A DNA stretch of 64,000 nt, taken from the NCBI RefSeq assembly GCF_000024365.1, contig NC_013235.1, positions 4,278,001-4,342,000 on the forward strand, written 5' to 3'. The position numbers and the translations under genes were made by a program. The notes under the pieces are model-generated. The model saw only the letters and a list, made by a program, of their open reading frames with translations. It ran no database searches and was not told where the DNA came from. Below, piece after piece: positions 54,814-64,000 of the stretch (position 1 is its first letter; each line of letters starts with the position of its first letter). This DNA comes from Nakamurella multipartita DSM 44233. Lineage in GTDB: Bacteria > Actinomycetota > Actinomycetes > Mycobacteriales > Nakamurellaceae.

Positions 54814-56267
54814 GCCGATGACCCGGCCGACGGCTGGTCGGGCAGGTCGAGCGCGGCGGCCGCGAAGGCCTGGCCGCGGGCCGCGTACGAGCTGAACATG
54901 TCCAGGGACGCGGCGGCCGGGGCCAACAGCACCACGTCACCGGGTGCGGCCATCCGGGCGGCCGCGCAGACCACTGAGCGCATCACGTCATCGTCCGTCC
55001 CGGGCACCGGCAGAACCGGCACATCGGGGGCGTGTCGGGAAACCGCGGCGTGGATCACCGGGGCATCCACCCCGAGCAACACCACCCCGGCCAGCCGGTC
55101 GCGCACGGCCAGCACCAGCTCGTCGACCTGCGCCCCCTTGAGCTGGCCGCCGGCGATCCAGACCACCCGCGGGTAGGCCAGCAGCGAGGCCAGCGCGGCG
55201 TGCGGGTTGGTCGCCTTGGAGTCGTCGACGTAACGCACACCGGCCCGCTGGGTGACCAGCACGTTGCGGTGCCCGCCCGGCGCGAACGCGGCCAGCCCGG
55301 TGGCCACCGCCTGCGCCGGGACGCCGGCGGCCAGGGCCAGCCCGGCGGCGGCCAGCGCGTTGGTCAGGTTGTGCGCCCCGGGCGGGCGGACCGCCTCGGC
55401 CGCGGCCAGCCGCTGCGCCGAGGCGGCATACGCGTGATCGACGAGCCAGCCGTCGGCCAGGCCCAGGCGACCGGCGACCGGCGCGGCCGCGGTGATCGGG
55501 ATCCGCCGTGGCGCTCCGGCGCCGGCCAGCAGGCCGGCCGCACCGGAGTCGTCGACGACGGCCAGGGCGATCTCGCCGGCCAGCGCGCGGGCCTTGTCGG
55601 CGCCGTAGGCGGCCATCGAACCGTGCCAGTCCAGGTGGTCCTCCGCCAGGTTGAGCACCACCCCGGCCCGCGGCCGCAGGCTCGGCGCCCAGTGCAGCTG
55701 GAAGCTGGACAGTTCGACCGCGATCACGTCCTGCCGCGGGGTGTCGTCCAGGGCGTCGCGGCCGCCGGCCAGCACGGCCGCCAGCACCGGCCAGCCGATG
55801 TTGCCGCAGGCGGTCACCGTCCGGCCGGCGGCCCGCAGGATCGATTCGAGCATGCCGGTGGTGGTGGTCTTGCCGTTGGTGCCGGTCACCACCAGCCACG
55901 GTCGCGGTGCAGTCTGGCCGCCCGCCGGGCCGTCGTGGTCGATCCGCCAGGCCAGCTCCACCTCGCCGATGACCTCGATGCCGGCGGCGGCGGCCGCCAC
56001 CAGCAGCGGGTTGGTCGGCGGGATGCCGGCCGAGGTGATCACCAGCGTGGTGCCGGCGGGTGGGGTGGCCAGGTCGCCGGCGAAGGTGACGTCGCCGGCG
56101 ATGGCGGCCAGCTCGGCCGGGGCGGCCCGGTTGGCGGTGACGACCACCCGCACGCCGCGGGCGGCCAGGTAGCGGACCACCGGCAGGCCGGTCACCCCGG
56201 CGCCGGCGGCCACGACCAGGTCACCCGGGCCGGGCAGCACGCTCGGAGCGGGGGGTGTCGCGGTCAT
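54810..56267 (-). CDS. murD: UDP-MurNAc-L-alanine--D-glutamate ligase MurD
   Basis: 485 residues. P-loop TGTNGKTTTTG, substrate strings ELSSFQL and NLAEDHLDWHGS, C-terminal DDSKATNPHAA and the ending LLAPAAASLDMF (SPAAASLDQF type). It adds D-Glu to UDP-MurNAc-L-Ala. ATG 56267 lies 2 bases after the mraY stop. Confidence 0.97.
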   Translation of the reverse strand: MTATPPAPSVLPGPGDLVVAAGAGVTGLPVVRYLAARGVRVVVTANRAAPAELAAIAGDVTFAGDLATPPAGTTLVITSAGIPPTNPLLVAAAAAGIEVIGEVELAWRIDHDGPAGGQTAPRPWLVVTGTNGKTTTTGMLESILRAAGRTVTACGNIGWPVLAAVLAGGRDALDDTPRQDVIAVELSSFQLHWAPSLRPRAGVVLNLAEDHLDWHGSMAAYGADKARALAGEIALAVVDDSGAAGLLAGAGAPRRIPITAAAPVAGRLGLADGWLVDHAYAASAQRLAAAEAVRPPGAHNLTNALAAAGLALAAGVPAQAVATGLAAFAPGGHRNVLVTQRAGVRYVDDSKATNPHAALASLLAYPRVVWIAGGQLKGAQVDELVLAVRDRLAGVVLLGVDAPVIHAAVSRHAPDVPVLPVPGTDDDVMRSVVCAAARMAAPGDVVLLAPAAASLDMFSSYAARGQAFAAAALDLPDQPSAGSSA

Positions 56268-56269
56268 GG

Positions 56270-57364
56270 TCAGCCTCCGGTCAGGGACAGCCACTCGGCG
56301 TAGAACAGGCCAAGGCCCAGCGCGGCGGACATCGCGGCGAGCAGCCAGAACCGGATCATCACGGTGGTCTCGGTCCACCCGGACAGCTCGAAGTGGTGGT
56401 GGAACGGCGCCATCTTGAACACCCGCACATGACGGGTCCGGAAGACCGCGATCTGGATGACCACCGAGAGCATCTCGACCACGAACAGCCCGGCGATGAC
56501 GACCAGCAGCAGCTCGGTCTTGGTCAGGATGGACAGGCCGGCGATCAGCCCGCCCAGGGCCAGCGAGCCGGTGTCGCCCATCATGATCCGGGCCGGGTGC
56601 GCGTTCCACCACAGGAAGCCGATGCAGCCGGCCAGCGCGGCCGAGGCGATCACCGCCAGGTCCAGCGGGTCGCGCACCTCGTAGCAGCCGGCCTGCGCGG
56701 CGGTGGACAGCGGCATCCAGCACGCGTTGCGGAACTGGAAGAAGCCGATCGCCACGTAGGTGCCCAGCACCATCACCGAGGAGCCCGCGGCCAGGCCGTC
56801 CAGGCCGTCGGTGAAGTTCACCGCGTTGGACCAGGCCGAGACCAGCAGCCAGCACAGCACGACGAAACCGATGGCGCCGATGGACAGGAACGTCAGGTCC
56901 CGCACGTAGGACAGGGACGCCGAGGCCGGGGTCAGACCACCCACGCCCGGGAAGAACAGCGCGCCGATGCCGAAGGTGACGGCCACGAACGTCTGCCCGA
57001 GGAACTTCATCCGCTTGTTCAGCCCGAGGTTGCGCTGCTTGCGGAGCTTGATGAAGTCGTCCAGGAAGCCGACCAGACCCATGCCGGTGGTCAGGTAGAG
57101 CAGCAGCAGCCCGGAGGCGGTGAACCCGTCGCCGCCGCCGGAGATCCAGTCCACCAGCTTGGCGGCCAGGTAGCCGCACCACATGGCGATCAGGATCGAG
57201 GTACCCCCCATGGTCGGGGTGCCGCGCTTCTTCTTGTGGTGCTGCGGGCCGTCCTCGCGGATCTCCTGGCCGAAGCCCTGCCGGGAGAACACCTTGATCA
57301 GGTACGGGGTGAACAGGATGGAGACGGCGAGCGCGACCAGCGCCGCGACCAGGATGGCCTTCAC
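56270..57364 (-). CDS. mraY: Phospho-MurNAc-pentapeptide translocase MraY
   Basis: 364 residues, ten membrane helices. It transfers phospho-MurNAc-pentapeptide to undecaprenyl phosphate, making lipid I. Landmarks are [42 protein letters not shown] and [10 protein letters not shown], all in order. GTG 57364 overlaps the murF stop by GTGA. Confidence 0.97.
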   Translation of the reverse strand: MKAILVAALVALAVSILFTPYLIKVFSRQGFGQEIREDGPQHHKKKRGTPTMGGTSILIAMWCGYLAAKLVDWISGGGDGFTASGLLLLYLTTGMGLVGFLDDFIKLRKQRNLGLNKRMKFLGQTFVAVTFGIGALFFPGVGGLTPASASLSYVRDLTFLSIGAIGFVVLCWLLVSAWSNAVNFTDGLDGLAAGSSVMVLGTYVAIGFFQFRNACWMPLSTAAQAGCYEVRDPLDLAVIASAALAGCIGFLWWNAHPARIMMGDTGSLALGGLIAGLSILTKTELLLVVIAGLFVVEMLSVVIQIAVFRTRHVRVFKMAPFHHHFELSGWTETTVMIRFWLLAAMSAALGLGLFYAEWLSLTGG

Positions 57365-58893
57365 GCGGGGCCGTCCTTCCGGTCGCCGGCCAGCCGGCCG
57401 GCCGATGCCCCGACGGCCTCGATCAGCCGCAGCGCGACCCGTTCCAGCCCGGCCGACCGGGACGCCTTGACCAGCACCACGTCACCGGGCTCCAGTTCGT
57501 CGAGCAGGATCGCCACCGCGTCGTCGACGTCGGGCACCAGCTCCGACTCGCCACCCCACGACCCCTCCAAGTGCGCGCCCAGGTGCAGCGCCCGCGGGGC
57601 CGTGCGGCCGCCCACGGCGGCCCCGGTGGCCGCGCCGGGCCCCTCGACCACCAGCAGCCGGTCCACTCCCAGGCGGACCACCAGGCGGCCGATCTGGTCG
57701 TGCGCCGCGGTCGCCTCGTCGCCCAGCTCGGCCATCTCCCCCAGCACCGCCCAGGTCCGCCGGCCGCGGCCGATGGTGGACAGCGAGTGCAGGGCGGCCT
57801 TCATCGAGTGCGGGTTGGCGTTGTACGCGTCGTTGATCAGGGTGACGCCGTTGGCCAGCTCGGTGACCTCCATCCGCCACCGCGACGCCGGCTCGGCCTG
57901 CGACAGCGCGCGGGCGATGGCCTGCGGGCCCAGCCCGACCGCGCGACCGACCGCGGCCGCGGTCAACGCGTTGCCGATCTGGTGCGCGCCGACCACGCGC
58001 AGCGTCACCGGGGCCGACCCCTCCGGGGTGACCAGGGTGAACCGGGCCCGGTCGGCGTCGTCCTGGCCGACGTCGGTGGCCCGCACCTGGGCCGCCGCGC
58101 CCGTGCCGACCATGACCACTTCGGCCGCGGTCAGTTCGGCCATCGCCGCGACCAGGGCGTCGTCGGCGTTCAGGATCGCCACCCCACCCGTCAGCGGCTG
58201 GGCACCGGCCGGGGGCAAGGACTGGACCAGCTCGGACTTGGCCTGCGCGATGGCCTCGACCGACCCGAACTCGCCCAGGTGGGCGGAGCCGACGTTGAGC
58301 ACGGCCCCGATCCGCAGCGGCGCGACCCGGGCCAGCGCGGCGATGTGGCCGGCGCCCCGCGCGGACAGCTCGAGCACCAGGAACGCGGTGCTCTCGTCGG
58401 CCCGCAGTGCGGTGTACGGGTGGCCCAGCTCGTTGTTGAACGACTCCGGCGGGGCGATGACCCGTTCGGGACCGGTCCCCGGCACGGCGCGCAGGACGGC
58501 CGCGATCAGGTCCTTGGTCGAGGTCTTGCCGGAGGACCCGGTGACGCCGACGACCTGCAGGCCGTGCTCGCGGACCAGCGCGGTCACCGACGCCCGGGCC
58601 AGGGCGGCCAACGCGTCGAGCACGCCGGCGTTGTCGGGGCGGTCGGGCACCTGCAGCAGCGGCAGCGGGGCCGACACCGGGGCCGACCCCAGCACCGCCA
58701 CCGCGCCGGCGGCGGCGGCCGTGGCGGCGAAGTCGTGCCCGTCCACCCGCTCGCCGCGCAGGGCGACGAACAACGCCCCCGGGCGGATCCGGCGGGTGTC
58801 GAACTCGACCGAGCTCACCAGCACGTCCGCCGCTCCGGCGGGCACGGGAACCCCGATCTCGTCGGCGATCTGAGCCAGGGTCAGCGCGATCAT
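57361..58893 (-). CDS. murF: UDP-MurNAc-tripeptide--D-alanyl-D-alanine ligase MurF
   Basis: 510 residues, adding D-Ala-D-Ala to the muropeptide. P-loop [22 protein letters not shown] and [11 protein letters not shown] are the MurF-specific stretches. ATG 58893 overlaps the murE stop by ATGA. No anomaly seen. Confidence 0.97.
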   Translation of the reverse strand: MIALTLAQIADEIGVPVPAGAADVLVSSVEFDTRRIRPGALFVALRGERVDGHDFAATAAAAGAVAVLGSAPVSAPLPLLQVPDRPDNAGVLDALAALARASVTALVREHGLQVVGVTGSSGKTSTKDLIAAVLRAVPGTGPERVIAPPESFNNELGHPYTALRADESTAFLVLELSARGAGHIAALARVAPLRIGAVLNVGSAHLGEFGSVEAIAQAKSELVQSLPPAGAQPLTGGVAILNADDALVAAMAELTAAEVVMVGTGAAAQVRATDVGQDDADRARFTLVTPEGSAPVTLRVVGAHQIGNALTAAAVGRAVGLGPQAIARALSQAEPASRWRMEVTELANGVTLINDAYNANPHSMKAALHSLSTIGRGRRTWAVLGEMAELGDEATAAHDQIGRLVVRLGVDRLLVVEGPGAATGAAVGGRTAPRALHLGAHLEGSWGGESELVPDVDDAVAILLDELEPGDVVLVKASRSAGLERVALRLIEAVGASAGRLAGDRKDGPA

Positions 58894-60566
58894 CGGCTGC
58901 TCGGATTGCGGTCGGCGGGCGCATCGGTCACGCGGTGCAGGCTAGTCGGCCCGGCCGACAGGTCGTGACCGCCGGGACCACCGGGACCGACACCGGCCCG
59001 TCCGGCCGGCTCGACCAGGGCGACCAGGGCGGCCCGCAGCTCGTCCCGATCGGAGAAGGGATGCACCACGCCGTCGATCTCCTGGCCCTGTTCGTGGCCC
59101 TTGCCGGCGATCACCACGGCCCCGCCGGTGCCGGCCAGCTGCACGGCCCGACGGATCGCCGCCCGCCGGTCGCCGATCTCCAGCACCTGGCAGGGGCGCC
59201 GGTCGGCCACCGGGGCGGCCCCGGCCAGCACCTGGGCGCGGATGTCGGCCGGCCGCTCGGAGCGGGGATTGTCGTCGGTGACGATCAGCACATCGGCACG
59301 GGCGGCGGACTCGGCGCCCATCATCGGCCGCTTGCCGGTGTCCCGGTCGCCGCCGGCCCCGAGCACCACGATCAGCGGCCCGGCCAGCCCCTGCCCGATC
59401 GCGTCCAGCACGGCGGCCACCGCGCCGGGCTTGTGCGCGTAGTCCACGACGGCCAGGAAGTCCTGCCCGGCGTCCACCCGCTCCATCCGGCCCGGCACCA
59501 CCACGGTGGCCAGCGCGTCGGCCGCCTGCTGCACGTCCCGGCCCAGCGCGTCCACGCAGGCCAGCGCCACGGCGGCGTTGCCGACGTTGAACGCGCCGGG
59601 GATGGCCAGGTCCAGGGTGACCTGGCGCTTCCCCGGCCCGGACAGCACCACGTGCTGCACCCCGTTGGCCGCCAGCGTGACCATCTCGACCGACCAGTCG
59701 GCCGCGCCCGGCCGGTCGCTGACGGTCAGCGCCTCCGGGTGCTCGGCGGCCAGCCGGGCGCCGTACTCGGTGTCCACGTCGATGACGTGCGCGCCCGCGC
59801 GCCCGTCGAACAGCATCGCCTTGGCCCGGAAGTAGTCCTCCATGTCGTGATGGAAGTCCAGGTGGTCCTGGGACAGGTTGGTGAAGGCGCCGACCGCGAA
59901 CCGGGTGCCGCTGACCCGGCCCAGCGACAACGCGTGCGAGGAGACCTCCATGGCCACCGCGCCGACGCCCCGCTCGACCATCACGGCCAGCAGGGCCTGC
60001 AGGTCCGGCGCCTCCGGCGTGGTCAGCGCGCTGGGCGTGATCTGCCCGTCGATGCGGGTCTGCACGGTGCCGATGACGGCGCTGCGCGAGCCGTCGGCGG
60101 CCAGTGCGGCCTCCAGCAGGTAGCAGGTGGTGGTCTTGCCCGAGGTGCCGGTGACGCCGACGACGGCCAGCCGGCGGCTGGGGTCGCCGTACAGCTGCCG
60201 GGCGATCGCCCCGAGGTGCTCGCGCGGACGCTCGACCACCAGCAGCGCGACCGACCCCAGGTCGGTGCCGGCCAGCAGCTCGGCCCCGGCCCGGTCGGTC
60301 AGCACGGCCGCCGCGCCCCGCTCCAGGGCCTGGCCGGCGTAGCCGGCCCCGTGCGCGCGGCTGCCGGGCAGGGCGGCGAACAGGTCGTGCGGCCGGACGT
60401 CCTGGGCGCGCAGGGTGATCCCGGTCAGCCGCTCACCGGTCGGGGCGGGCCGTTCCAGGCGCGCCCCGGTCAGGGCGGCGACCTCGCCCACCGTCGCGCC
60501 GACCGGGTCCCGCGGACGGGGCGAGGACGGTGCGGATGAACCCACGGGCGGCAAGGTTACCGTCAC
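58890..60566 (-). CDS. murE: UDP-MurNAc-tripeptide synthetase MurE, meso-DAP type
   Basis: 558 residues, adding the third peptide residue. P-loop TGTSGKTTT, FTNLSQDHLDFH, and the substrate-selecting DDNPRSE motif, whose DNPR sequence is the mark of enzymes using meso-diaminopimelate. The C-terminus has a Gly-rich extension of about 35 residues. GTG 60566. It lies 54 bases after ftsI, the widest gap in this part of the cluster. Confidence 0.96.
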   Translation of the reverse strand: MTVTLPPVGSSAPSSPRPRDPVGATVGEVAALTGARLERPAPTGERLTGITLRAQDVRPHDLFAALPGSRAHGAGYAGQALERGAAAVLTDRAGAELLAGTDLGSVALLVVERPREHLGAIARQLYGDPSRRLAVVGVTGTSGKTTTCYLLEAALAADGSRSAVIGTVQTRIDGQITPSALTTPEAPDLQALLAVMVERGVGAVAMEVSSHALSLGRVSGTRFAVGAFTNLSQDHLDFHHDMEDYFRAKAMLFDGRAGAHVIDVDTEYGARLAAEHPEALTVSDRPGAADWSVEMVTLAANGVQHVVLSGPGKRQVTLDLAIPGAFNVGNAAVALACVDALGRDVQQAADALATVVVPGRMERVDAGQDFLAVVDYAHKPGAVAAVLDAIGQGLAGPLIVVLGAGGDRDTGKRPMMGAESAARADVLIVTDDNPRSERPADIRAQVLAGAAPVADRRPCQVLEIGDRRAAIRRAVQLAGTGGAVVIAGKGHEQGQEIDGVVHPFSDRDELRAALVALVEPAGRAGVGPGGPGGHDLSAGPTSLHRVTDAPADRNPSSR

Positions 60567-60620
60567 CGCCCGGTGCCGGGCCGGGCGCCGAGCCGCGGCC
60601 GGCCGGACCGCAGCGCCGGA

Positions 60621-62648
60621 TCAGTTGTCGACATAGAGGTCGTAGATCGGTGCCTCCTGCGCCGACGGCGGCACGTCGGCGGCGCGCATCGCGTAGGCGG
60701 CGATGTCGTGGAACAGCGGGGCGCAGCTGGTCGTGCCGGCCGGCGAATCACCCCGGGGGTTGTCCAGCATGATCGCGATCGAGTACTTCGGGTTGTCCGC
60801 CGGCACGATGCCGGCGAACGTCGAGGTGATCAGGGTCTTGGAGTACTCGCCGGTGCTCTCGTCGACCTGCTGCGCGGTGCCGGTCTTGCCGGCCACCTGG
60901 TACCCGGTGATGGCCGCCTGCGGGGCGGTGCCCCGGTGATTGGTGTCGCCGCCCTGGATCGGCCCGTGCAGCATCTGGATCAGCGTCTGGGCCGTCTGCG
61001 GGCTCATTGCCACCGTCTGCTTGCCCAGCGGGCTGGCCGTGGTGACCCCGTCCACCGTGGTCGACTTGATCAGGGTGGGCGTGACCCGCACGCCGTTGTT
61101 GCCGATGGCCTGGTACATGCCGGCCAGCTGGACCAGGGACTCGCTGACGCCCTGCCCGATGGGCAGGTTGCCGAAGGTGCTCGAGGACCAGCTGGAGCGG
61201 GGCGGGAAACGTCCGGAGGTCTCGGCCGGCAGCTGGACGCCGGTCTTGAAACCCTGACCCAGCTTGGCCGACATGTCCACGAAGGCGTCCGGCCCGACCT
61301 GCTGGGCGATCATCAGGGTGCCGACGTTGGAGGACTTGCCCAGGATGCCGGTGGCCGTCATGTTCTGCGGTCCGTGCGCCCAGGCGTCGTTGATGACCGC
61401 GTCGCCGACGGTGATCTTGCCGTCCACGTTGAACACGGTGGTCGGGGTGATCAGGCCCTTCTCCAGCGCCGCGGCCATGGTCACCACCTTGTTCACCGAG
61501 CCGGGCTCGATGGCGTCGGTGACCGCCTTGTTGCCGGTCTCCCGCGGCGTCTGCCCGGGGACGTAGCAGGCCATGGCCGCGATCTGGGCGTCGGCGACCT
61601 GCATGATGACGACGCAGCCGGACTTGGCGGCCGACTTGTCCACCCACGCGGAGAGCATCTGCATGGTCGTGTACTGCAGGTCGGAGTCGATCGTCAGGGC
61701 GACGTCCATGCCGTCCACCGCCGGCGTCTCGTCCCGGGCGCTGCCCGGAATGATCAGGTGCCGGGCGTCGACGTCGACCACCCGCTCGCCGTCCTTGCCG
61801 GCCAGCTTGGTGTCGAACTTGGACTCGAAGCCGGACAGCCCGTTGCCGTCGTAGTCGGTGTTGCCGACGACCGCCGAGGAGGCCGAGTTGTCCGGGTACT
61901 CGCGCACGTCCTGCCGTTCGGTGACGACGGCGTCGATGTGGTCGGCGTCGAACAGCGGGGTGATCTTCTCCATGACCGCGTCGGCCTGGGCCGGCATCAG
62001 GTCGCGGGCCAGGTAGACGTAGGTCTTCCCGGAGGTCAGCTTGGCCATGATGTCGGCGGTGGTCAGCCCGTTGCCGATGTCGGCGACCAGGATGTCGGCG
62101 ACGGCCTGCCGCTGCGCGTCGTCGGTGAACAGGGCCGGCCGGGCGGCCACCGCCCGTCCCTCGACGGTCAACGCGAGCTCGACGCCGTTGCGGTCGGTGA
62201 TGGTGCCGCGCTGGGCGGTCAGGGTCAGGGTGCGGGTGCGCTGCGCCTCGCTCTTGGCCGCGTAGCCGCCCAGGTCGACGACCTGGACGGTGACGATCTT
62301 GATGGTGGCCACGGCCAGCAGGCCCAGCAGCACGACCAGCGCGATCCGGCCGCGCTGCCGCGGGTTGCTGACGGCCGCGCGGGGCCGCCGGGTGCGGCGT
62401 CCCCGGACCGACCGGGGCGGCCGGCCCGAGCCGGCCGACCGGGGTCGGGGCGCGCCGGCGTTCGGATCGCGGCGGCCGTCGGCGGGCGCCGCCGGGCGGG
62501 CACCGCGCGGCGGGCGAGGGGTGCCGCGAGCGGCGGACGCCGAGGCGGGACGCGAACCCGGGCCGGCGGTGGCCCGGGGGGCGGCGGCTCGTCGACGGTC
62601 GGCCGGTGGTTGCCCGCCGGCGGGCCGGCGGTCCTGTTGATCGGTCAC
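60621..62648 (-). CDS. ftsI: Septal transpeptidase FtsI (PBP3, class B)
   Basis: 675 residues. A disordered Arg/Pro/Ala-rich cytoplasmic tail of about 98 residues, one membrane helix (about 100-122), the pedestal domain (QRGTITDRNGVELA) and the transpeptidase with Ser384-Val-Asn-Lys387, SSN at 439-441 and Lys588-Thr-Gly. It cross-links septal peptidoglycan together with FtsW. GTG 62648 has CAGGAG upstream and overlaps by GTGA the end of a small open frame that may be a gene. Confidence 0.96.
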   Translation of the reverse strand: MTDQQDRRPAGGQPPADRRRAAAPRATAGPGSRPASASAARGTPRPPRGARPAAPADGRRDPNAGAPRPRSAGSGRPPRSVRGRRTRRPRAAVSNPRQRGRIALVVLLGLLAVATIKIVTVQVVDLGGYAAKSEAQRTRTLTLTAQRGTITDRNGVELALTVEGRAVAARPALFTDDAQRQAVADILVADIGNGLTTADIMAKLTSGKTYVYLARDLMPAQADAVMEKITPLFDADHIDAVVTERQDVREYPDNSASSAVVGNTDYDGNGLSGFESKFDTKLAGKDGERVVDVDARHLIIPGSARDETPAVDGMDVALTIDSDLQYTTMQMLSAWVDKSAAKSGCVVIMQVADAQIAAMACYVPGQTPRETGNKAVTDAIEPGSVNKVVTMAAALEKGLITPTTVFNVDGKITVGDAVINDAWAHGPQNMTATGILGKSSNVGTLMIAQQVGPDAFVDMSAKLGQGFKTGVQLPAETSGRFPPRSSWSSSTFGNLPIGQGVSESLVQLAGMYQAIGNNGVRVTPTLIKSTTVDGVTTASPLGKQTVAMSPQTAQTLIQMLHGPIQGGDTNHRGTAPQAAITGYQVAGKTGTAQQVDESTGEYSKTLITSTFAGIVPADNPKYSIAIMLDNPRGDSPAGTTSCAPLFHDIAAYAMRAADVPPSAQEAPIYDLYVDN

Positions 62649-62911
62649 GGGGTCGCTCCTGCCCCCACGGTCCGGCACCGGGCCGCACCGGCGGCCGGGT
62701 GCACGGTCGGGGGCACGCGGAACCGGCACCGATCAGTCATCCGCGAAGGCTCGCGCATGGCGGCGCCGTGCACCCCGTCGACACGCCGCGTGGCGGCGGA
62801 TGTTCCCGGCGCGGCCTCGAGCGACCGGGCCGGGGACCGGAGCCGGAGCGCGGTGACGAACGGGAACGGGAACGGAAACGGGATCGAGAACCGGGTCGCG
62901 GTCGAGGTCAC
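62645..62911 (-). CDS. Possible small gene between ftsL-like and ftsI
   Basis: 88 codons starting GTG 62911, which overlaps the stop of the upstream FtsL-like gene by GTGA, and ending TGA 62645-62647, which overlaps the ftsI GTG in the same way. By hand count about 89 percent of codons end in G/C against about 70 percent GC at the other positions, weak support for coding. The protein has a PFPFPFPF run, no membrane helix and no recognised family. It may be a real divisome accessory or a chance frame in spacer DNA. Confidence 0.45.
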   Translation of the reverse strand: MTSTATRFSIPFPFPFPFVTALRLRSPARSLEAAPGTSAATRRVDGVHGAAMREPSRMTDRCRFRVPPTVHPAAGAARCRTVGAGATP

Positions 62912-63681
62912 TGCCCCGCGCCCTGCGGCTCCCCGGCCGCGGCCGGCGTCGCCGCCGCGGCCTGATCGGCCGGTGCCGCCGCGGGCTGCTCGGCGGCCGG
63001 CGCGGGCTGCTCGGCGGCCGGCGTCGGGGCGGGTGCGGCCGGCTCCGCGGCGGGGGTGGTGGCCGGAGTGGCCGCGGCCGGATCGGCGGCCGGGGTCGGA
63101 GCAGCCGCCGGCGTGGTGGCCGCCGGATCAGCGGCGGCCGTCGGTGCCGGGGCGGGCGCCGGCGCGGCCACCGCGGACGGTTCGCCGACCACGGTGCCGG
63201 TCCCGGACCCGTCCACGATCAGCATCGCCGAGTCCCCGGCCTGGACCATGCCCAGCGCCTTGGCCTGCTCGGCGATCCGCGGGGTGGCGTCCAGCATGGC
63301 CACGTCGCGGCGCAGTTCCTCGATGCTCAGCCGCAGATCGGTGGTCTTGCTCTTGGCCGTCGAGGTGCGCATGCCGGCCTCGTCGGTCAGCGTGTTGAGC
63401 CAGAGCACGGCGGTGACGCCGACGCCCAGCAGGGCGATCAGCGCCACCACGAACGGTGCCCGGTTCAGCGCCGTCGTCGAGACCGGCCGGCCGGGCCGCA
63501 CCAGGCGGTCGTCGGACATCTTCTGCCGGCGCCGGATCCGCCGCTCGTAGGCCCGGCGCGAGGATGCGGTCGTCGCCGACGACCAGCGACTGGTCTCCGA
63601 GCGCAGGGCCGCAGTGGCGGTGGCGGTCGAGGCCCCGTCCTTGGTCGCCCGGTCCTTGGTCGTCGTGCCGGTCCGGCTCAC
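62908..63681 (-). CDS. ftsL: FtsL-like divisome protein with long Ala/Pro tail
   Basis: 257 residues in the position of ftsL, between rsmH and ftsI. A basic leader (about 1-75), one membrane helix (about 77-95), a short coiled-coil (about 103-135: [15 protein letters not shown]) and the [14 protein letters not shown] motif seen in actinobacterial FtsL. After about residue 165 there is an Ala/Pro/Glu repeat tail of some 90 residues that normal FtsL lacks. GTG 63681 overlaps the rsmH stop. FtsL bridges FtsQ and FtsW/FtsI. Confidence 0.82.
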   Translation of the reverse strand: MSRTGTTTKDRATKDGASTATATAALRSETSRWSSATTASSRRAYERRIRRRQKMSDDRLVRPGRPVSTTALNRAPFVVALIALLGVGVTAVLWLNTLTDEAGMRTSTAKSKTTDLRLSIEELRRDVAMLDATPRIAEQAKALGMVQAGDSAMLIVDGSGTGTVVGEPSAVAAPAPAPAPTAAADPAATTPAAAPTPAADPAAATPATTPAAEPAAPAPTPAAEQPAPAAEQPAAAPADQAAAATPAAAGEPQGAGQ

Positions 63682-64000
63682 GTCGCTGCCTCTCTGATGC
63701 GTTCGGCCGCCCGCAACCGCGCGGACGCGGCTCGGGGGTTGGCCTGGATCTCTTCGTCGGTCGGGGCCTGGGAGCCCCGCACCACCCAGCGGAACTCGGG
63801 GTCGTGGCCGGGAAGTTCGGTCGGCAGGTCCAGCGGGGTCCGGGACAGCGTCAGCGGGGCGATGGCCCGCTTGACGATCCGGTCCTCCAAGGACTGGTAG
63901 GACATCACCACGATCCGGCCGGCGACCGAGAGATGCTGCAGCGCCGAGGGAATGGCCCGCTGCAGGGCGCCCAGCTCGTCGTTGACCTCGATCCGCAGGG
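63678..64000 (-). CDS. rsmH: 16S rRNA m4C1402 methyltransferase RsmH, C-terminal part
   Basis: The gene continues beyond the right edge; the last 106 codons are here. [20 protein letters not shown] and the [14 protein letters not shown] stretch are typical of the C-terminal end of RsmH (MraW), which N4-methylates C1402 of 16S rRNA. The first gene of the dcw cluster in this window; its stop overlaps the FtsL-like start by 4 bases. Confidence 0.95.
   Translation of the reverse strand, partial: LRIEVNDELGALQRAIPSALQHLSVAGRIVVMSYQSLEDRIVKRAIAPLTLSRTPLDLPTELPGHDPEFRWVVRGSQAPTDEEIQANPRAASARLRAAERIREAAT

Noticed and set aside
60573-63398. A plus-strand open frame of 941 codons opposite ftsI and the FtsL-like gene
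   Set aside because: Antisense shadow with repetitive Arg/Gly/Val composition; it crosses the ftsI-ftsL region whose genes are certain.

Overview
The window is very GC-rich, and its true reading frames end almost every codon in G or C. It carries mycolate-free actinobacterial marker genes: a SARP regulator, a dcw cell-wall cluster, RecBCD, and a MurE with the meso-diaminopimelate motif DNPR. I read it as the chromosome of a high-GC actinomycete, perhaps Nakamurella/Frankia-like; the genus is a guess. I see no rRNA, tRNA or CRISPR array.

Positions 1-18.2 kb are accessory. A short plus-strand operon encodes an adenylating acyl ligase, an AT-ACP-ACP protein and a 2,014-residue enzyme ordered FabL-type enoyl reductase / KS / KS-like chain-length factor / KR / DH. 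A SARP-NB-ARC regulator follows, and an Sfp-type phosphopantetheinyl transferase lies 6 kb away. The tandem ACPs (DSVK motif), the KS plus CLF pair and the fully reducing domain set look like a rearranged polyunsaturated-fatty-acid or heterocyst-glycolipid type synthase, and this is the best candidate for an undescribed system. Beside it is a nested insertion: an IS256-family element (12752-14214) inside the transposase gene of an IS1380-family element (11528-14634), both with target duplications that I could delimit. A tatA-tatC-tatB set and the remnant of an intradiol dioxygenase fill the rest.

Positions 18.2-28.4 kb hold single genes: lipoproteins, PPK2, an M23 peptidase, an MftG-like GMC oxidoreductase, an IS1182-family element inserted exactly at the stop codon of a GH1 glucosidase, a membrane-protein/XRE operon with three palindromic operators, and a universal stress protein. 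From 28.4 to 37.2 kb lies recC-recB-recD. From 38.3 to 43.0 kb lies a branched-chain amino-acid type ABC importer whose five genes overlap one another. From 43.0 to 48.1 kb, on the minus strand, a PHB-depolymerase-like hydrolase, 3-hydroxybutyrate dehydrogenase, a GAF/PucR regulator and an SRPBCC protein form a likely polyhydroxybutyrate-use operon. Positions 48.1-49.8 kb hold small stress-type genes with a CIRCE-like repeat and two near-identical hairpins.

From 49.8 kb to the right edge runs the minus-strand dcw cluster: rsmH (partial), an FtsL-like gene, a possible new small gene, ftsI, murE, murF, mraY, murD, ftsW, murG, murC and ftsQ. Most genes overlap by 4 nt or nearly touch. The cluster stops at ftsQ, and ftsZ, which usually follows, is not in the window. 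A repeat-bounded inverted cold-shock gene sits there instead.
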